Assembly (NCBI GenBank): GCA_014190575.1
Contig: BJGQ01000009.1
Location: 27,501 to 82,358 of the forward strand
Reading direction: 5' to 3'
Origin: Bacteroidota bacterium
GTDB taxonomy: Bacteria; Bacteroidota; Bacteroidia; Chitinophagales; UBA10324
DNA: 54,858 bases
Below, one piece after another: positions 35,772 through 46,131 of the stretch. Position numbers and translations under genes: made by a program. The notes beneath the pieces were generated by a model, which was not told the DNA's origin, searched no databases, and saw nothing but the letters and a program-made list of their open reading frames with translations. Every line of letters starts with the position of its first letter. The stretch's first letter is position 1.

Positions 35772-36425
35772 TTATTTCTTCAGCATTTTAAATGCCTGCG
35801 TCCATTGATTGCGTAGAAAACCAGGAAGGCACCACAACACAACAAGAGGTTCAATCGCTCTTGCTGATTCCACTTTGCCCATGTCTTCAGTTTCCCAATT
35901 GAAAGTGGTGAGAATTTCTGTTACACTTTGTTTTGCGGCTTCATTATTTCCGCAGATAAACATGGTTGGTTTCAATCCGCTGAAATCAGGGTTCACCATT
36001 AACGCATTGCCAACACAACTGAATGCTTTAACAAAATTTATTTCCGAAAAATTTTTTTGCAGTTGTTCCATCAGCGAATCATTTGGTCCGGTAAATAATT
36101 GAATCACTCCATTAACAGGAGGTAATTCTGCAATCGGATTGGTGGTGTCAATCACAGTTTTGCCATTCAGGTTTTGAATGCTTGATTGTTCAATCACTGT
36201 TTTTGCAACTGTTCCTTTTACTGCCAGCACAATAATTTCTCCGAACTGCGCTGTCTGTTCGAACGAACCTATTTTATATTTATTTCCATTTTGTTCATTG
36301 AAGTCTTTCAGCTTCGAAGCATCGCGTGTTCCCAACATTACTTCACAATCATTTTGCAAAAATCCTTTTGCCAATGCTTTGGCAACTGCACCCGAACCAA
36401 GTATTCCAATTTTCTTATTCAGCAT
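35772..36425 (-). CDS. F420-reductase-like NADP-binding oxidoreductase
   Basis: A 217-residue protein with an N-terminal nucleotide-binding site KIGILGSGAVAKALAKGF, then MLGTRD, which suits NADP, and the IDTTNPI segment typical of the NADPH-dependent F420 reductase-like family (PF03807 type). There is no evidence of F420 biosynthesis in the window, and Bacteroidota generally lack it, so the partner substrate is probably different. The C-terminal part keeps KAFSCVGN and the conserved PLVVLWCLPG stretch. Cytoplasmic; physiological role unknown. Confidence 0.8.
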   Translation of the reverse strand: MLNKKIGILGSGAVAKALAKGFLQNDCEVMLGTRDASKLKDFNEQNGNKYKIGSFEQTAQFGEIIVLAVKGTVAKTVIEQSSIQNLNGKTVIDTTNPIAELPPVNGVIQLFTGPNDSLMEQLQKNFSEINFVKAFSCVGNALMVNPDFSGLKPTMFICGNNEAAKQSVTEILTTFNWETEDMGKVESARAIEPLVVLWCLPGFLRNQWTQAFKMLKK

Positions 36426-36501
36426 AAAATTTATTTTTTGTTTTGAACTCTAACAGAATGTAGAAGGAATAGTTTCTAGCTGAAGAAATATTTGAAAGAA
36501 A

Positions 36502-37020
36502 TTAAGCGGAGGAAGAATTAAACCCAACTTCCTTTTTCAAAAGCTCAACCGTATTAAAAACAATCGGACAGATTTTATAAAACTCCATCACACGCTTCCA
36601 ATACAGTTTAATGCGCGCTTCATCTAAGTATGGAAAATCTTTACACGAGTGGGGTCGCGATTCGTAAATCGAACAGATATTATGATCCAAAAAAACACAA
36701 GGTCGTGCGGTCATATATTGAATCATCGTGCCTTTTTCCTGTGCTGTAAATTGATTTTTAAAATCTTCGTTACTCATGCTTTTTTTCGATGCGAGTATTG
36801 AAATTTCTTCTGCACTTAATCCCGGTTGCAGATGCCGGCAACAGTTTCCGCATTGTGTGCAATCAATATTTTTTTCGACTTCAGGAATAATTACATCTAG
36901 TGTAAAATCAATCTGCTTCGATGGAAGCGCATGAATAAAATTCCGGAATGATTGATTCTCGGCTGCCTTTTCGGTCACTAAAGCAGGAAGATTTTCGGGA
37001 TGCATTTCCACTATTTTCAT
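36502..37020 (-). CDS. YkgJ family cysteine-cluster protein
   Basis: A 172-residue protein. The start at 37020 (MKIVEMHPENLPAL) is preferred; longer frames reach into the divergent T9SS gene's upstream region. It has the YkgJ/UPF0153 pattern: CTQCGNCCR, then CVFLDHNICSIYESRPHSC, then KICPIVF, eight cysteines that could bind a Zn or Fe-S centre. A basic, aromatic C-terminal helix follows. Function is unknown. Confidence 0.82.
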   Translation of the reverse strand: MKIVEMHPENLPALVTEKAAENQSFRNFIHALPSKQIDFTLDVIIPEVEKNIDCTQCGNCCRHLQPGLSAEEISILASKKSMSNEDFKNQFTAQEKGTMIQYMTARPCVFLDHNICSIYESRPHSCKDFPYLDEARIKLYWKRVMEFYKICPIVFNTVELLKKEVGFNSSSA

Positions 37021-37182
37021 TGGGCGAAAAATAAAAAAATCAAATAAAAACCCAATGAGCAGGTAAGAATTTTTTAATTCATTTTTTAATCCCCGATTCA
37101 ACTTCATTAATATTGAGGTATCAAAAAAAATATTCAAATGAAATCGAAGATTCACGAATTCCATCATAAAATAAATTTTACA

Positions 37183-39084
37183 ATGAGTAAAACACTTTAC
37201 ACTTCAATCTTGCTCACCATAATATTGTTGGCAGGAGTCAATCAACAATCGAAAGCTTGCTACGCCAACTACACCCACTCCAATGCGTGTGCTGGTGATA
37301 CAGTTTGGTTTTTTGCCCTTGACCTTTATGCGGTTCATAGTTGGGATTTTGGTGATAGCATCAGCGGAAATCCGAATACTGCATATGACGATACGGTATT
37401 TCATATATACACAACTCCCGGAACATACTATGTAACACACTTCGATAACATAGGCGCGGAGTGGGCATTCGAAACTCAAGTGATAACCATCAGCTCAACT
37501 TGTTTTCTCGCAGATTTTAATTCGCAATGTGGGGGCTCATTATATTTCAACTTCACCAATCAATCTATTGGAAATAATTTAACTTACCAATGGACTTTTG
37601 GTGAACCATCATCAGGTACAAATGATTCGAGCACGCTTTTAAATCCTAATCATACTTACTCAACTGCTGGTTCTTATGATGTTACATTAATTATTTCTGA
37701 TGGAACGCAAACCGATACCACTTTACAAATAATTAATGTATCAGCCAATTGCATGTCTTTTTATATCAGTTACATGTTAAATCCATGTGCGAATGATACT
37801 ACCCATTTTTATTATAATTTTTCAGGTGTAACAAGTGTGCTTTGGAATTTCGGTGATCCTACATCAGGCGCAGCAAATACTTCAATCGATTTTATTCCCT
37901 ATCATATTTTTTCTGTACCCGGAGTTTATGTTGGTTCAGTAATCTATACTGATGGAATCACAACAGATACTCTTCCGGTAATTACAAATATTGTTGATTG
38001 TAATGTTTTTCCAGGCGATGCAAACCGCGATGGGCAAGTGACAGGTGAAGATATTTTAGCGCTTGCGCTTTACTACGGCGATACAGGAATTGCGCGTTCC
38101 GGTGCTTCATTGAATTTTACTCCGCAAGCATGTACTGATTGGGGATTAACGAACAGCACCTTTACTGGAAACATGTACCTGAATGATATGGTGAATCTGA
38201 AAAATGCAGATTGCAATGGTGATGGAGTTATTAATGATTTAGATGTGCAAGCCATAACACAAAACTTCGGAATGGTTTCGCATCCACACAACATTGAATC
38301 GCAAATGCAGATGGTGCCGAATCAAGCACCGATGTTAAAAGTGACTTTGTTAGATTCAACATTAAACCCTTGCGGAGATCAAGGAACAGCTATTTTATCC
38401 TTAGGTGAAGTTGGAGATACTGTTAAATCTATATATGGAATTTGTGTTCGAATTAAATACAATGATTTCCCTATTCTATCTAATTCCTTTACAGTTGATT
38501 TCAACAACTCATGGTTAGATACAATCGGATTACCAAATTTAATTTACAAATATTATAATGATGAGGTCAATCGGGTTTTAACAATAGTGGCTACAAGAAA
38601 AAATCATATAGCTATTGATGGAACTGGAGAAATAGCAATCATTCATTTTTATCTTGGATGTGCAGAAAAACTTGAACGATGGTTTGCCCCAGTTTCTCTT
38701 TCAATTTTATCCGATGCAAAAGTTCTTAATAACAGTGTCTATTATCCGAATGGAAATACGGGGTTTGTACAACATTTTATCAATGTAAATACTCAAGGAG
38801 ATACCACTTCAATTGATGTTGGTGATGGCATCAACGAAATTTCAAACAACAACAATCTCACTCTCTATCCATCACCTGCAACCGACAAATTATTTATTTC
38901 TTCAAAAGAAAATATTCGCAATGCACAATTAAAAGTTTATGATGCAGCAGGAAAATTATTATTGGAAAATAAAATGACCGGAACGAACACATCAATTGAT
39001 GTAACCAATATTGCAGATGGAATTTATTTGCTTGAAGTAAATGATGGAGTAAATGTTTACAGAAACAGGTTTTTAAAACAATAA
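37183..39084 (+). CDS. T9SS surface protein with PKD domains and dockerin-like calcium repeats
   Basis: A 633-residue protein. The ATG at 37183 gives a proper signal peptide (LYTSILLTIILLAGVNQQSKA); an earlier in-frame ATG at 37138 does not. Three PKD-like domains follow (SWDFGDS, YQWTFGEP and LWNFGDP motifs). Two dockerin-type calcium loops come next (GDANRDGQVTGEDILAL and DCNGDGVINDLDVQ), about 50 residues apart. The protein ends in a T9SS domain (LYPSPATDKL, then IADGIYLLEV) where the usual PNP is PSP. Likely a surface adhesion or scaffolding protein; no enzyme motif. It heads a run of three T9SS genes. Confidence 0.86.
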   Translation: MSKTLYTSILLTIILLAGVNQQSKACYANYTHSNACAGDTVWFFALDLYAVHSWDFGDSISGNPNTAYDDTVFHIYTTPGTYYVTHFDNIGAEWAFETQVITISSTCFLADFNSQCGGSLYFNFTNQSIGNNLTYQWTFGEPSSGTNDSSTLLNPNHTYSTAGSYDVTLIISDGTQTDTTLQIINVSANCMSFYISYMLNPCANDTTHFYYNFSGVTSVLWNFGDPTSGAANTSIDFIPYHIFSVPGVYVGSVIYTDGITTDTLPVITNIVDCNVFPGDANRDGQVTGEDILALALYYGDTGIARSGASLNFTPQACTDWGLTNSTFTGNMYLNDMVNLKNADCNGDGVINDLDVQAITQNFGMVSHPHNIESQMQMVPNQAPMLKVTLLDSTLNPCGDQGTAILSLGEVGDTVKSIYGICVRIKYNDFPILSNSFTVDFNNSWLDTIGLPNLIYKYYNDEVNRVLTIVATRKNHIAIDGTGEIAIIHFYLGCAEKLERWFAPVSLSILSDAKVLNNSVYYPNGNTGFVQHFINVNTQGDTTSIDVGDGINEISNNNNLTLYPSPATDKLFISSKENIRNAQLKVYDAAGKLLLENKMTGTNTSIDVTNIADGIYLLEVNDGVNVYRNRFLKQ

Positions 39085-39090
39085 AGCCCA

Positions 39091-39127
39091 AAGCCCCATC
39101 CCTAACCCTTCCCCTAAGGAGAAGGGG
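39091..39127 (-). repeat. CTCCTTAGGAG palindromic repeat, copy 3 (inverted)
   Basis: The reverse complement reads CCCCTTCTCCTTAGGGGAAG then GGTTAGGGATGGGGC, the same family as 35738 and 52801, with one arm mismatch. It lies in the 92-base gap before the broken T9SS gene. Confidence 0.8.
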
Positions 39128-39473
39128 ACAGACGCGCTGATTTGATTCGATTTTTTGAAAAATAATTTTACAAAAAATGAAACTGAATAAAATTTTTACT
39201 GCAATACTTTTTTGTATTGCCTCAATATCATTTTCGCAAAATGGATTTGCGCAGTTGAATGCTGCATTCACCGGACCCAATACTACTTGACTTGGAAATA
39301 CGGTTTCCTTTATTGACCAAAGTACGGGTGGTGCGATTGCCTGGTTCTGGGATTTCCCCGGGGGCTCACCTGCATTTTCTACACAACAAAATCCGATTGT
39401 AAATTATTATGTACCGGGCTCATACAATGTTCAGTTAGTTGTTTATGATGGCACTGTTTACGATACTTCCTTA

Positions 39474-40604
39474 ATGTTTAATTTCATTACTGTAGATGCT
39501 TTGCAAGTTGTTTGGACTTCGCAAAACCCAACATGTGGAATGAACAATGGAACAATTGCTTTGTCGGTAATTAGTGGTTTTCCTCCATATATTTTTAATT
39601 GGAGCAATGGATCAAATACACAAAATCAAACCGGTTTAAGTGCCGGAAGTTATGATTGTTTTGTCACCGATGGAATGGGATGTATGTTTCCGATTAATGT
39701 GGTGCTTTCTAATGCAACTTCTTTTTCATTGCTCGAATCGCACACTGATGCGGCATGTGCAAATGCAAACGGTGCAATTGATTTATCGCCGATGGGTGGC
39801 ACTGCGCCATTCACCTTTCAATGGAACACAGGTGCAACTACTGAAGACCTCAACAACATTGTTGCAGGTATTTATAGTGTAACAGTTACAGATGCAAACT
39901 TGTGTGCAATTTCAGAAAGCATTTCGATTAACAATACCAACGGACCGGTAATTTATCCGTTCATTAACAATGAAATCTGCGGCGCCGGAAACGGAAGTAT
40001 TTCGATTTATGCAGCAAACGGAACTGCTCCTTATACTTATTTGTGGAGCAATGGCGGAACTGATTCAACCATCAGTTCACTCAGTTGGGGCAATTATACC
40101 GTTACAGTTACCGATCAGCTTTTGTGTCAGGGTTTTGCAAACATTGCGGTGTACGATTCCAATCTCATTGCAGTTTCTCCAACTGTGCAGCCAATCAACT
40201 GCGGCACACATGGAAATATTTCAGTGAATGCAACCGGTGGTGTGTTGCCTTATACTTACTTGTGGAACACAGGTGAAACAACGGCTACACTGCAAAATGT
40301 TTCGCTCGGAAATTACACTGTTACAGTGAGTGATGCCGGCACTTGTGTTTTAGTTGTTCCGATTAATGCGCAATTTTATTTCTATACTTATATCACATCA
40401 GTGATTCCGAATTGTTCTTCAAATGGTTCTTTAACAGCCGGAGTATTTGGTGGCACACCACCATTTACTTACCTGTGGAGTAACGGCGATACGAATGCAA
40501 CTGCAGCCAATCTTCAACCCGGTTCATATAGTGTAACAGTTACTGATTCTGCTGGATGCAGCACCACCGGTATTCAGTTTTACCAACCACCTGCAACAAT
40601 ATAA
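39474..40604 (+). pseudogene. SprB-repeat fragment of the broken T9SS gene
   Basis: This frame (376 residues from the first internal ATG) lacks any signal peptide. It consists of five SprB-type repeats of about 70 residues, each with a PYTYLWSNG-like strand and a YSVTVTDANLC-like strand. The TAA at 40602-40604 falls where the downstream domain should begin. An independent start here is unlikely; the frame is open upstream to the TGA at 39288 and encodes the rest of a PKD domain. Confidence 0.75.
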
Positions 40605-41968
40605 TTGAAGGCAATGTGTTTAACGACCCCAATGCAAATTGCATTCAGGATTCAGGCGAGGTAGCTGTGCAGGGAATTGTGATTACGGCTTCGAATGGCT
40701 TTGCAAATTATTATGCTTACAGTGATGCAAATGGATATTATCAGATCCCGATCAGCACAACAGGTAATTTTAATCTTTCAGCATCCAGTTATAATCTTAT
40801 TTGCGGTAATTTATTTTCATGTACTGCAACCTCCAATGTTTTTTTTGGATCAGTTGGCGATACTTCCTTTAACAATAATTTTGGATTTGTTACAACAGCT
40901 GCAAATTTCGATTTGCTCATGCACCCGGGCTGGCACACAGCCAATCCCGGATTTGATAAAGAGTACTGGTTACTTTATTACAACGATGCACCAATTGCAT
41001 TTACTGATACAGCCACAGTTGTTTTTCATTACGATGCAAATCTGGTTTACTTCGATAGCATTGCGCCATACCCTGTTCATGATGCAGTAGCTCACTCACT
41101 CACCTGGCAGGTTTATCCTGTTCCGAATCCGGGTTGGAACTGGAATGATCGGCTGCATGCGTTCTTTCATGTGCCTGCTTCGTTGCCTGTTGGATATTTA
41201 CTGCAAAGTGATTTTGATATTTCTCCATTGAGTGGTGATTGTAACAATGCAAATAATCATCTCCATTATTCTGAATCTGTAACCGGCTCATTGGATCCGA
41301 ATGAAAAAGAAGTTTCTCCTGCCGGAAATATAACGGGTGCAGATTCCGTTCTCACTTACACCATTCATTTTCAAAATACCGGAACTGATACAACGCATTT
41401 TGTAATTGTGAAAGACACTCTCTCACAATATCTGGATCCGACTACAGTTCAGAATCTTGCATCAAGTGATCCGTATTCCGACTTTAATATTTCAGGAACC
41501 GGCGTGCTCACATGGGTTTTCAATCCATTGTTCTTACCGGATAGTGCAACCAATGAAGCAGCAAGCAAAGCATTTGTTTCGTTCAGTGTGGAAACAAATG
41601 GAAACCTGCCGATCGGAACACAGATTGAAAATGTGGCTTCCATTTATTTCGATTACAATTCGTCGGTAGAAACAAATACAGTTTCAAATTCCATTATCAA
41701 TGGAGTGAATAATATTTCTGATAAAAATGTTTCTGTTACAGTTTATCCGAATCCGTTTTCATCGTCCACTTCTATTGCAGTGAATGGTGTGAATGGAAAA
41801 TATGATTTCACACTCAATAATGTTTTAGGAATGAAAATGAAGGAATTGAAAAATGTAAATACCCAACAATTCATTTTAAAACGGACCGATTTACCAGCGG
41901 GAATTTATTTCTTCAGCATTTCTATCGAAGGAAAAAATGTGGCGAATGGAAAAATTGTGATTGAGTAA
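40556..41968 (+). pseudogene. C-terminal fragment of the broken T9SS gene
   Basis: This 470-residue frame starts inside the previous one without signal peptide. True homology probably begins at IIEGNVFNDPNANCIQDSGE, a CNA-B/SdrD-like domain. It is followed by GSLDPNEKEVSP and VLTYTIHFQNTGTDT of the DUF7619 type, then a T9SS domain (VYPNPFSSST, LPAGIYFFSI). A -1 shift between about 40575 and 40604 separates it from the SprB repeats; no slippery heptamer is in phase there. Confidence 0.75.
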
Positions 41969-41994
41969 ATTAAAATCTTTAATACTTAAATTTC

Positions 41995-42036
41995 AATGGG
42001 TTGCTTCTTAATTGATGCAACCCATTTTATTTTTTC
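41995..42036 (+). terminator. terminator after the broken T9SS gene
   Basis: A perfect 10-bp stem (41995-42004 with 42017-42026, AATGGGTTGC/GCAACCCATT), 12-base loop, then TTATTTTTT. Confidence 0.85.
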
Positions 42037-42055
42037 AATTCCACTTCCTACAAAT

Positions 42056-42063
42056 TACATTCG
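42056..42063 (+). promoter_or_regulatory. candidate -7 box for the 1344-residue T9SS gene
   Basis: TACATTCG, one base from the consensus and identical to the octamer before the T9SS gene at 4473; it lies 19 bases before the ATG. Confidence 0.35.
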
Positions 42064-42081
42064 CTTTTCCAAATTCACTCA

Positions 42082-45000
42082 ATGAAAAAAATACTCTTTA
42101 CCATTTTCTTTTTATCTGCTCTTATATCGCAAGCACAAGTTCCCTACTCAGCCATTCCATTAAAAGGAGATGAACCTGAATGGGTGCAATTACTTTTCCA
42201 ACCCAATCCGGATCCTGGAATTGTTTCAGAAAAATTTAAAGACTATTTCAAAACGCATCCATTCGAAAAAAATTATTACACACAATTTTATAAGCATTGG
42301 ATGATGTTGCATTCAAGAGATAACAATGGTTCGTTGTTCGGTTTGCCATTGGATGATGCAAAATTTAATGAGACCAATTATTTAGCTCGTTGTAAAAACA
42401 GTTCGCTTGAAAAATCAGCCAACTGGCAGTGCGTTGGTCCGTTTGATTTTGATAAAGAAGCAGCCGGAAAAAGTTATGCTGCCGGAGCAGCTCATGTTTA
42501 CACCACCGAGCAATCCATTTCGAACACCGATATTTTATATGCAGGTACTGCAAATGCAGGAGTTTGGAAAAGTATTGATAAAGGAAACACCTGGGTAAAT
42601 CTTACAAAAGATATGATGCTTGGAACTGTGCTTTCATTGGAGATTGATAAAAACAATCCCGACATTGTATATTTTGGTGGTGCAGGAAAAGTTTATAAAA
42701 CCATAGATGGTGGTAATTCATGGAACATTACTGGTGATGCAGCATTTAATTCTGCATCAAAAACTATCAGAGACATAGTGCAATCTACTGTGAATGCCTA
42801 CGAACTTTGGATGGCTTCGGATCAGGGATTTTATCATACTACAGATGGTGGCGTTAATTGGATAATGCAATATTCAGGTGTGTGGAAGGAAATTGAAATT
42901 CATCCCACCAATGCGCTAATCATGTATGCAATAAAACAACCTGGAGTAAAAACTGAATTCTATAAATCATACGATGGTGGTCAAACATTCATAAATATTA
43001 TTAATGGATATCCATCTGCAGTGTCACCGGATGAACAAAAACGAACTGAAATTGCAGTATCTCCTGCTGCGCCAAATATTGTTTATGCTTTTGCAACAGG
43101 AGTTTCAGACGGAGGTTCAGGTTTGTATGGAATTTATGTTAGTCACGATGCAGGAGAAAGTTGGTCATTTCAATGTTGCGGTGTTGGTCCTGGTGGCTTG
43201 CCTGATACAAGCACAAATAAAAATTTATGCGGTTGGGATGACCATGGTGGTGATGATGGCGGACAATATTATTACGATTTAGCATTGGAAGTTTCTCCGT
43301 TCGATTCAAATGAAGTGCATGTGGGGGCAGTAAATCATTGGGTAAGTTATGATGGTGGTACGAATTGGTTTTGCCCGTCAAAGTGGAGTCATTCTGATAA
43401 AGTAAATTATGTACATGCCGATATTCACGACATACACTTTTACGGGAATGATTGGTGGATCAGTTGCGATGGCGGAATTTTTTATTCGCAATCCCAAGGC
43501 GATACTTTCAATCGCAAACAATTCGGAATTGCAGGAACCGATTTCTGGGGATTCGGCATGGGTGAATGGGAAGGTGAAGAAGTTATGGTTGGCGGTACTT
43601 ATCACAACGGAACTCTGTTGCGCGATTTTAATACTTATACAAATGGCTGGCTCAGCACAATGGGTGGAGATAATGTTTTAGGTGGTGTGAATTACGGCGA
43701 CTCACGAATTATTTTTTCCGATTACGGCCGGCATAAAATTCCAGGTGATCGCACAATTGATTTATTGAATCTTGGCACTGCTATGATTCCGAATAATTCC
43801 TACTATGTAGGTGAAGCAAGTGAATTTGAATTTCATCCTAATTTATTTAATACAATTTATATTGGCAAAGATTCAGGCATCTGGAAATCTGATGATCAGG
43901 GTGCAACTTATTCGTTGCTGCACAATTTCGGGAGTGGATTAATCACTTACATTGAAGTTGCTCCAACCAATCCATCCGTAATTTATGCTTGTTACTACCT
44001 GAGTTATTATGGTACAAAAAAACTATTCAGGTCAACTGATGCAGGTCAATCTTGGATTGATATAACTCCGCCCGCTTCGTTGTTTAATAATGCCTCTGCA
44101 GGAATTCCATTTGACATTGCTGTAAGCAGTACCAATGAAAATGAATTATGGCTGGTGCGTATTCCACAAAGTTCACAACTAAGTAATATCAACGGATACA
44201 AAGTTTTTAAAACCATTGATGGTGGTAGCAACTGGATAAACATTACCACAGCAATGCTCGATGGCGAATACATTACCTGCATTGAACACCAAAGCGGAAC
44301 TGATGGCGGAGTTTACATCGGAACAAGAAGAGCAGTTTACTATCGTAATAACACAATGGCTGATTGGGAATTATACAACAGTGGTTTACCCGTGAGTATT
44401 GGAAGCACGCAGGTTTTAATCAATTACAAATCAGGAAAAGTGGTTAATGCCACTGACCGCAGTGTTTGGGAGTCTCCTGTTTACGAACCATCAACTCCGA
44501 AGGCAACAATTTCAGTTGATAAAAATGTAATTCATTGCACACGCGACACCATTTATTTTCATGATCATTCAAATTTGTTAGCGCCAAGTACAACTAACTG
44601 GAGTTTCCCGGGTGGAAATCCTTCTTCATCCAATCTTCGTAATCCAAAAGTTGTTTATTCTAATCCTGGTACCTATTCAGTTGAGTTAACAGTCGGCAAT
44701 GGTTTCGGTATTTCTACCCAAACACTGAATAATTTTATTACAGTTTACAATGAATGTTTTGCTGATACTATTCCAGGAAATTGTTTATCTCTCAACGGTA
44801 CAAGTGGTGATGCAATCGGTCCGAATCTGAATCTGAATTCAAATCATGTCTCAATCAGTGCATGGATAAAACCAAACGGCACGCAAGGAGATTGGAGTGG
44901 AATTGTTTTTTGCCGCGGTGGAAATACCACTTCAGGAATCAGTATGAAAGATAACAATGAAATTAGGATGCACTGGAATGGAACTGAATGGGGTTGGTCT

Positions 45001-46116
45001 TCTGGTTTGTTTGCACCTGTCGATGAATGGTCTCATGTGGCATTGGTAGTTACACCTGATTCTGCCACACTTTATGTAAATGGAATTCCATCGAGTAATA
45101 TTCATTCTTTTCCAACAGAAGAATTTGATTGCCCGATCAGTATTGGCTTGGATAATTGTTGCGACAGATATTTCAAAGGCTTGATTGATGAGATGTGCGT
45201 ATACAATCGTTCCCTTTCAAAAAATGAAATTCGTGACTTAATGCACCTCACAAAAAACCCATTGAGCGATTCATCGTTGGTTCGATATTATCAGTTTGAT
45301 GAAAGCAGCGGACCTATACTCGATAAAGTTGGAGTAGGTCATGCAAACCTGAATGGCGGAGCATCGCGTGTAACATCATCAGGACCCTTTGGTGGTGGAA
45401 TCAGTTTCCGGAAAAATATTTTAACAGCAGGCAATCATGTTTTCACTAATACAGGCTTCTCTTGTTCATGGTCAAATGGAACAACACTTCCGCACGGCGA
45501 TGTTGTTATTTCAAGAATTAACTTACTTCCAGATCAAACACCTGCGCAAAATTGGAATGCAAGAAGTTATTGGATCATGGATAACTATGGAACGAATGAA
45601 TTTTATGATTTACCAAATCAACTATCATTCGACAAAATCGGAACAGTGAGTGCAACCGATCAGCAAAATCCTAATCGTTTTAAAATTTGTCTGCGTGGTC
45701 ACAATGCTGATGGAAACACATGGGGAACACCAAACGACAGTGCGAATCTATGCACTTCCGGCACTGATGGTTCAGCACAATTCGGGAATGTAAGTTCGTT
45801 TGTTTCTTCGTCGCAGTTTGATATTATCAATTCATCAATTGTGGTAATCGGAACACAGGAAATTCTTTCTGAGAATTATGAAATGAATGCATCCGTTTAT
45901 CCTTCTCCGATTTCAAACACAGATAAACTTTTTGTAAAAACAATTTGCATTGGCGAGTGCCGTATCGAATTATTTTCTTCCATCGGACAAAAAATAACCG
46001 AACAGAAATTTTCAAAAGAAACTTCGCTTTCCTTAAAAGATTTACCCGCCGGAATTTATCATTACACTTTTCATTCTTCCGATTACGAACAGAATGGTGA
46101 GGTGGTGATACAGTAA
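42082..46116 (+). CDS. giant T9SS protein with sortilin/BNR-type propeller, PKD and LamG domains
   Basis: A 1344-residue protein. Signal peptide about 1-19 (ending SQAQ). Residues about 110-810 carry many BNR/sortilin-type repeats (IDKGNTWVNLTKD, IDGGNSWNITG, TDGGVNWIMQY, STDAGQSWIDI), the blade pattern of a VPS10-like ten-bladed propeller. A PKD domain follows near 835-890 (NWSFPGGNPSSS). A concanavalin/LamG domain lies near 910-1060 (VSISAWIKPNGTQGDWSGIV, then LIDEMCVYNRSLS). It ends in a T9SS domain with the PSP variant (VYPSPISNTDKL, LPAGIYHYTF). Probably a surface glycan- or protein-binding adhesin; no sialidase active site recognised. Confidence 0.87.
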   Translation: MKKILFTIFFLSALISQAQVPYSAIPLKGDEPEWVQLLFQPNPDPGIVSEKFKDYFKTHPFEKNYYTQFYKHWMMLHSRDNNGSLFGLPLDDAKFNETNYLARCKNSSLEKSANWQCVGPFDFDKEAAGKSYAAGAAHVYTTEQSISNTDILYAGTANAGVWKSIDKGNTWVNLTKDMMLGTVLSLEIDKNNPDIVYFGGAGKVYKTIDGGNSWNITGDAAFNSASKTIRDIVQSTVNAYELWMASDQGFYHTTDGGVNWIMQYSGVWKEIEIHPTNALIMYAIKQPGVKTEFYKSYDGGQTFINIINGYPSAVSPDEQKRTEIAVSPAAPNIVYAFATGVSDGGSGLYGIYVSHDAGESWSFQCCGVGPGGLPDTSTNKNLCGWDDHGGDDGGQYYYDLALEVSPFDSNEVHVGAVNHWVSYDGGTNWFCPSKWSHSDKVNYVHADIHDIHFYGNDWWISCDGGIFYSQSQGDTFNRKQFGIAGTDFWGFGMGEWEGEEVMVGGTYHNGTLLRDFNTYTNGWLSTMGGDNVLGGVNYGDSRIIFSDYGRHKIPGDRTIDLLNLGTAMIPNNSYYVGEASEFEFHPNLFNTIYIGKDSGIWKSDDQGATYSLLHNFGSGLITYIEVAPTNPSVIYACYYLSYYGTKKLFRSTDAGQSWIDITPPASLFNNASAGIPFDIAVSSTNENELWLVRIPQSSQLSNINGYKVFKTIDGGSNWINITTAMLDGEYITCIEHQSGTDGGVYIGTRRAVYYRNNTMADWELYNSGLPVSIGSTQVLINYKSGKVVNATDRSVWESPVYEPSTPKATISVDKNVIHCTRDTIYFHDHSNLLAPSTTNWSFPGGNPSSSNLRNPKVVYSNPGTYSVELTVGNGFGISTQTLNNFITVYNECFADTIPGNCLSLNGTSGDAIGPNLNLNSNHVSISAWIKPNGTQGDWSGIVFCRGGNTTSGISMKDNNEIRMHWNGTEWGWSSGLFAPVDEWSHVALVVTPDSATLYVNGIPSSNIHSFPTEEFDCPISIGLDNCCDRYFKGLIDEMCVYNRSLSKNEIRDLMHLTKNPLSDSSLVRYYQFDESSGPILDKVGVGHANLNGGASRVTSSGPFGGGISFRKNILTAGNHVFTNTGFSCSWSNGTTLPHGDVVISRINLLPDQTPAQNWNARSYWIMDNYGTNEFYDLPNQLSFDKIGTVSATDQQNPNRFKICLRGHNADGNTWGTPNDSANLCTSGTDGSAQFGNVSSFVSSSQFDIINSSIVVIGTQEILSENYEMNASVYPSPISNTDKLFVKTICIGECRIELFSSIGQKITEQKFSKETSLSLKDLPAGIYHYTFHSSDYEQNGEVVIQ

Positions 46117-46131
46117 AAGATTTTTCTCTTA

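Larger units (their letters stand above)
39177..41968 (+). pseudogene. broken SprB-repeat T9SS surface protein (nonsense codon plus frameshift)
   Basis: An ATG at 39177 opens a signal peptide (KIFTAILFCIASISFSQ) and the start of a PKD domain, then hits TGA at 39288-39290 (codon 38). Without it the frame continues through a perfect PKD domain (GNTVSFIDQS, AWFWDFPGG) into the fragment that runs to 40604. There a second frame, shifted by one, takes over to 41968. Joined, the product would be about 930 residues: signal, PKD, five SprB repeats, a CNA-B-like domain, DUF7619-like region and T9SS domain. Either a decayed gene or two assembly errors in a repeat-rich region. Confidence 0.85.

Noticed and set aside
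39288-39290. TGA read as selenocysteine or a reassigned codon
   Set aside because: TGA ends many other genes here, there is no SECIS-like hairpin evident and a frameshift also exists in the same gene; mutation or error is simpler.
40575-40604. Programmed -1 frameshift in the SprB-repeat gene
   Set aside because: No slippery heptamer is in phase and no stable stem follows; the upstream nonsense codon also argues for decay.
39474-40604. CRISPR-like or tandem DNA repeats
   Set aside because: The periodicity is at protein level (SprB repeats of about 70 residues); DNA copies are diverged and not direct repeats with spacers.
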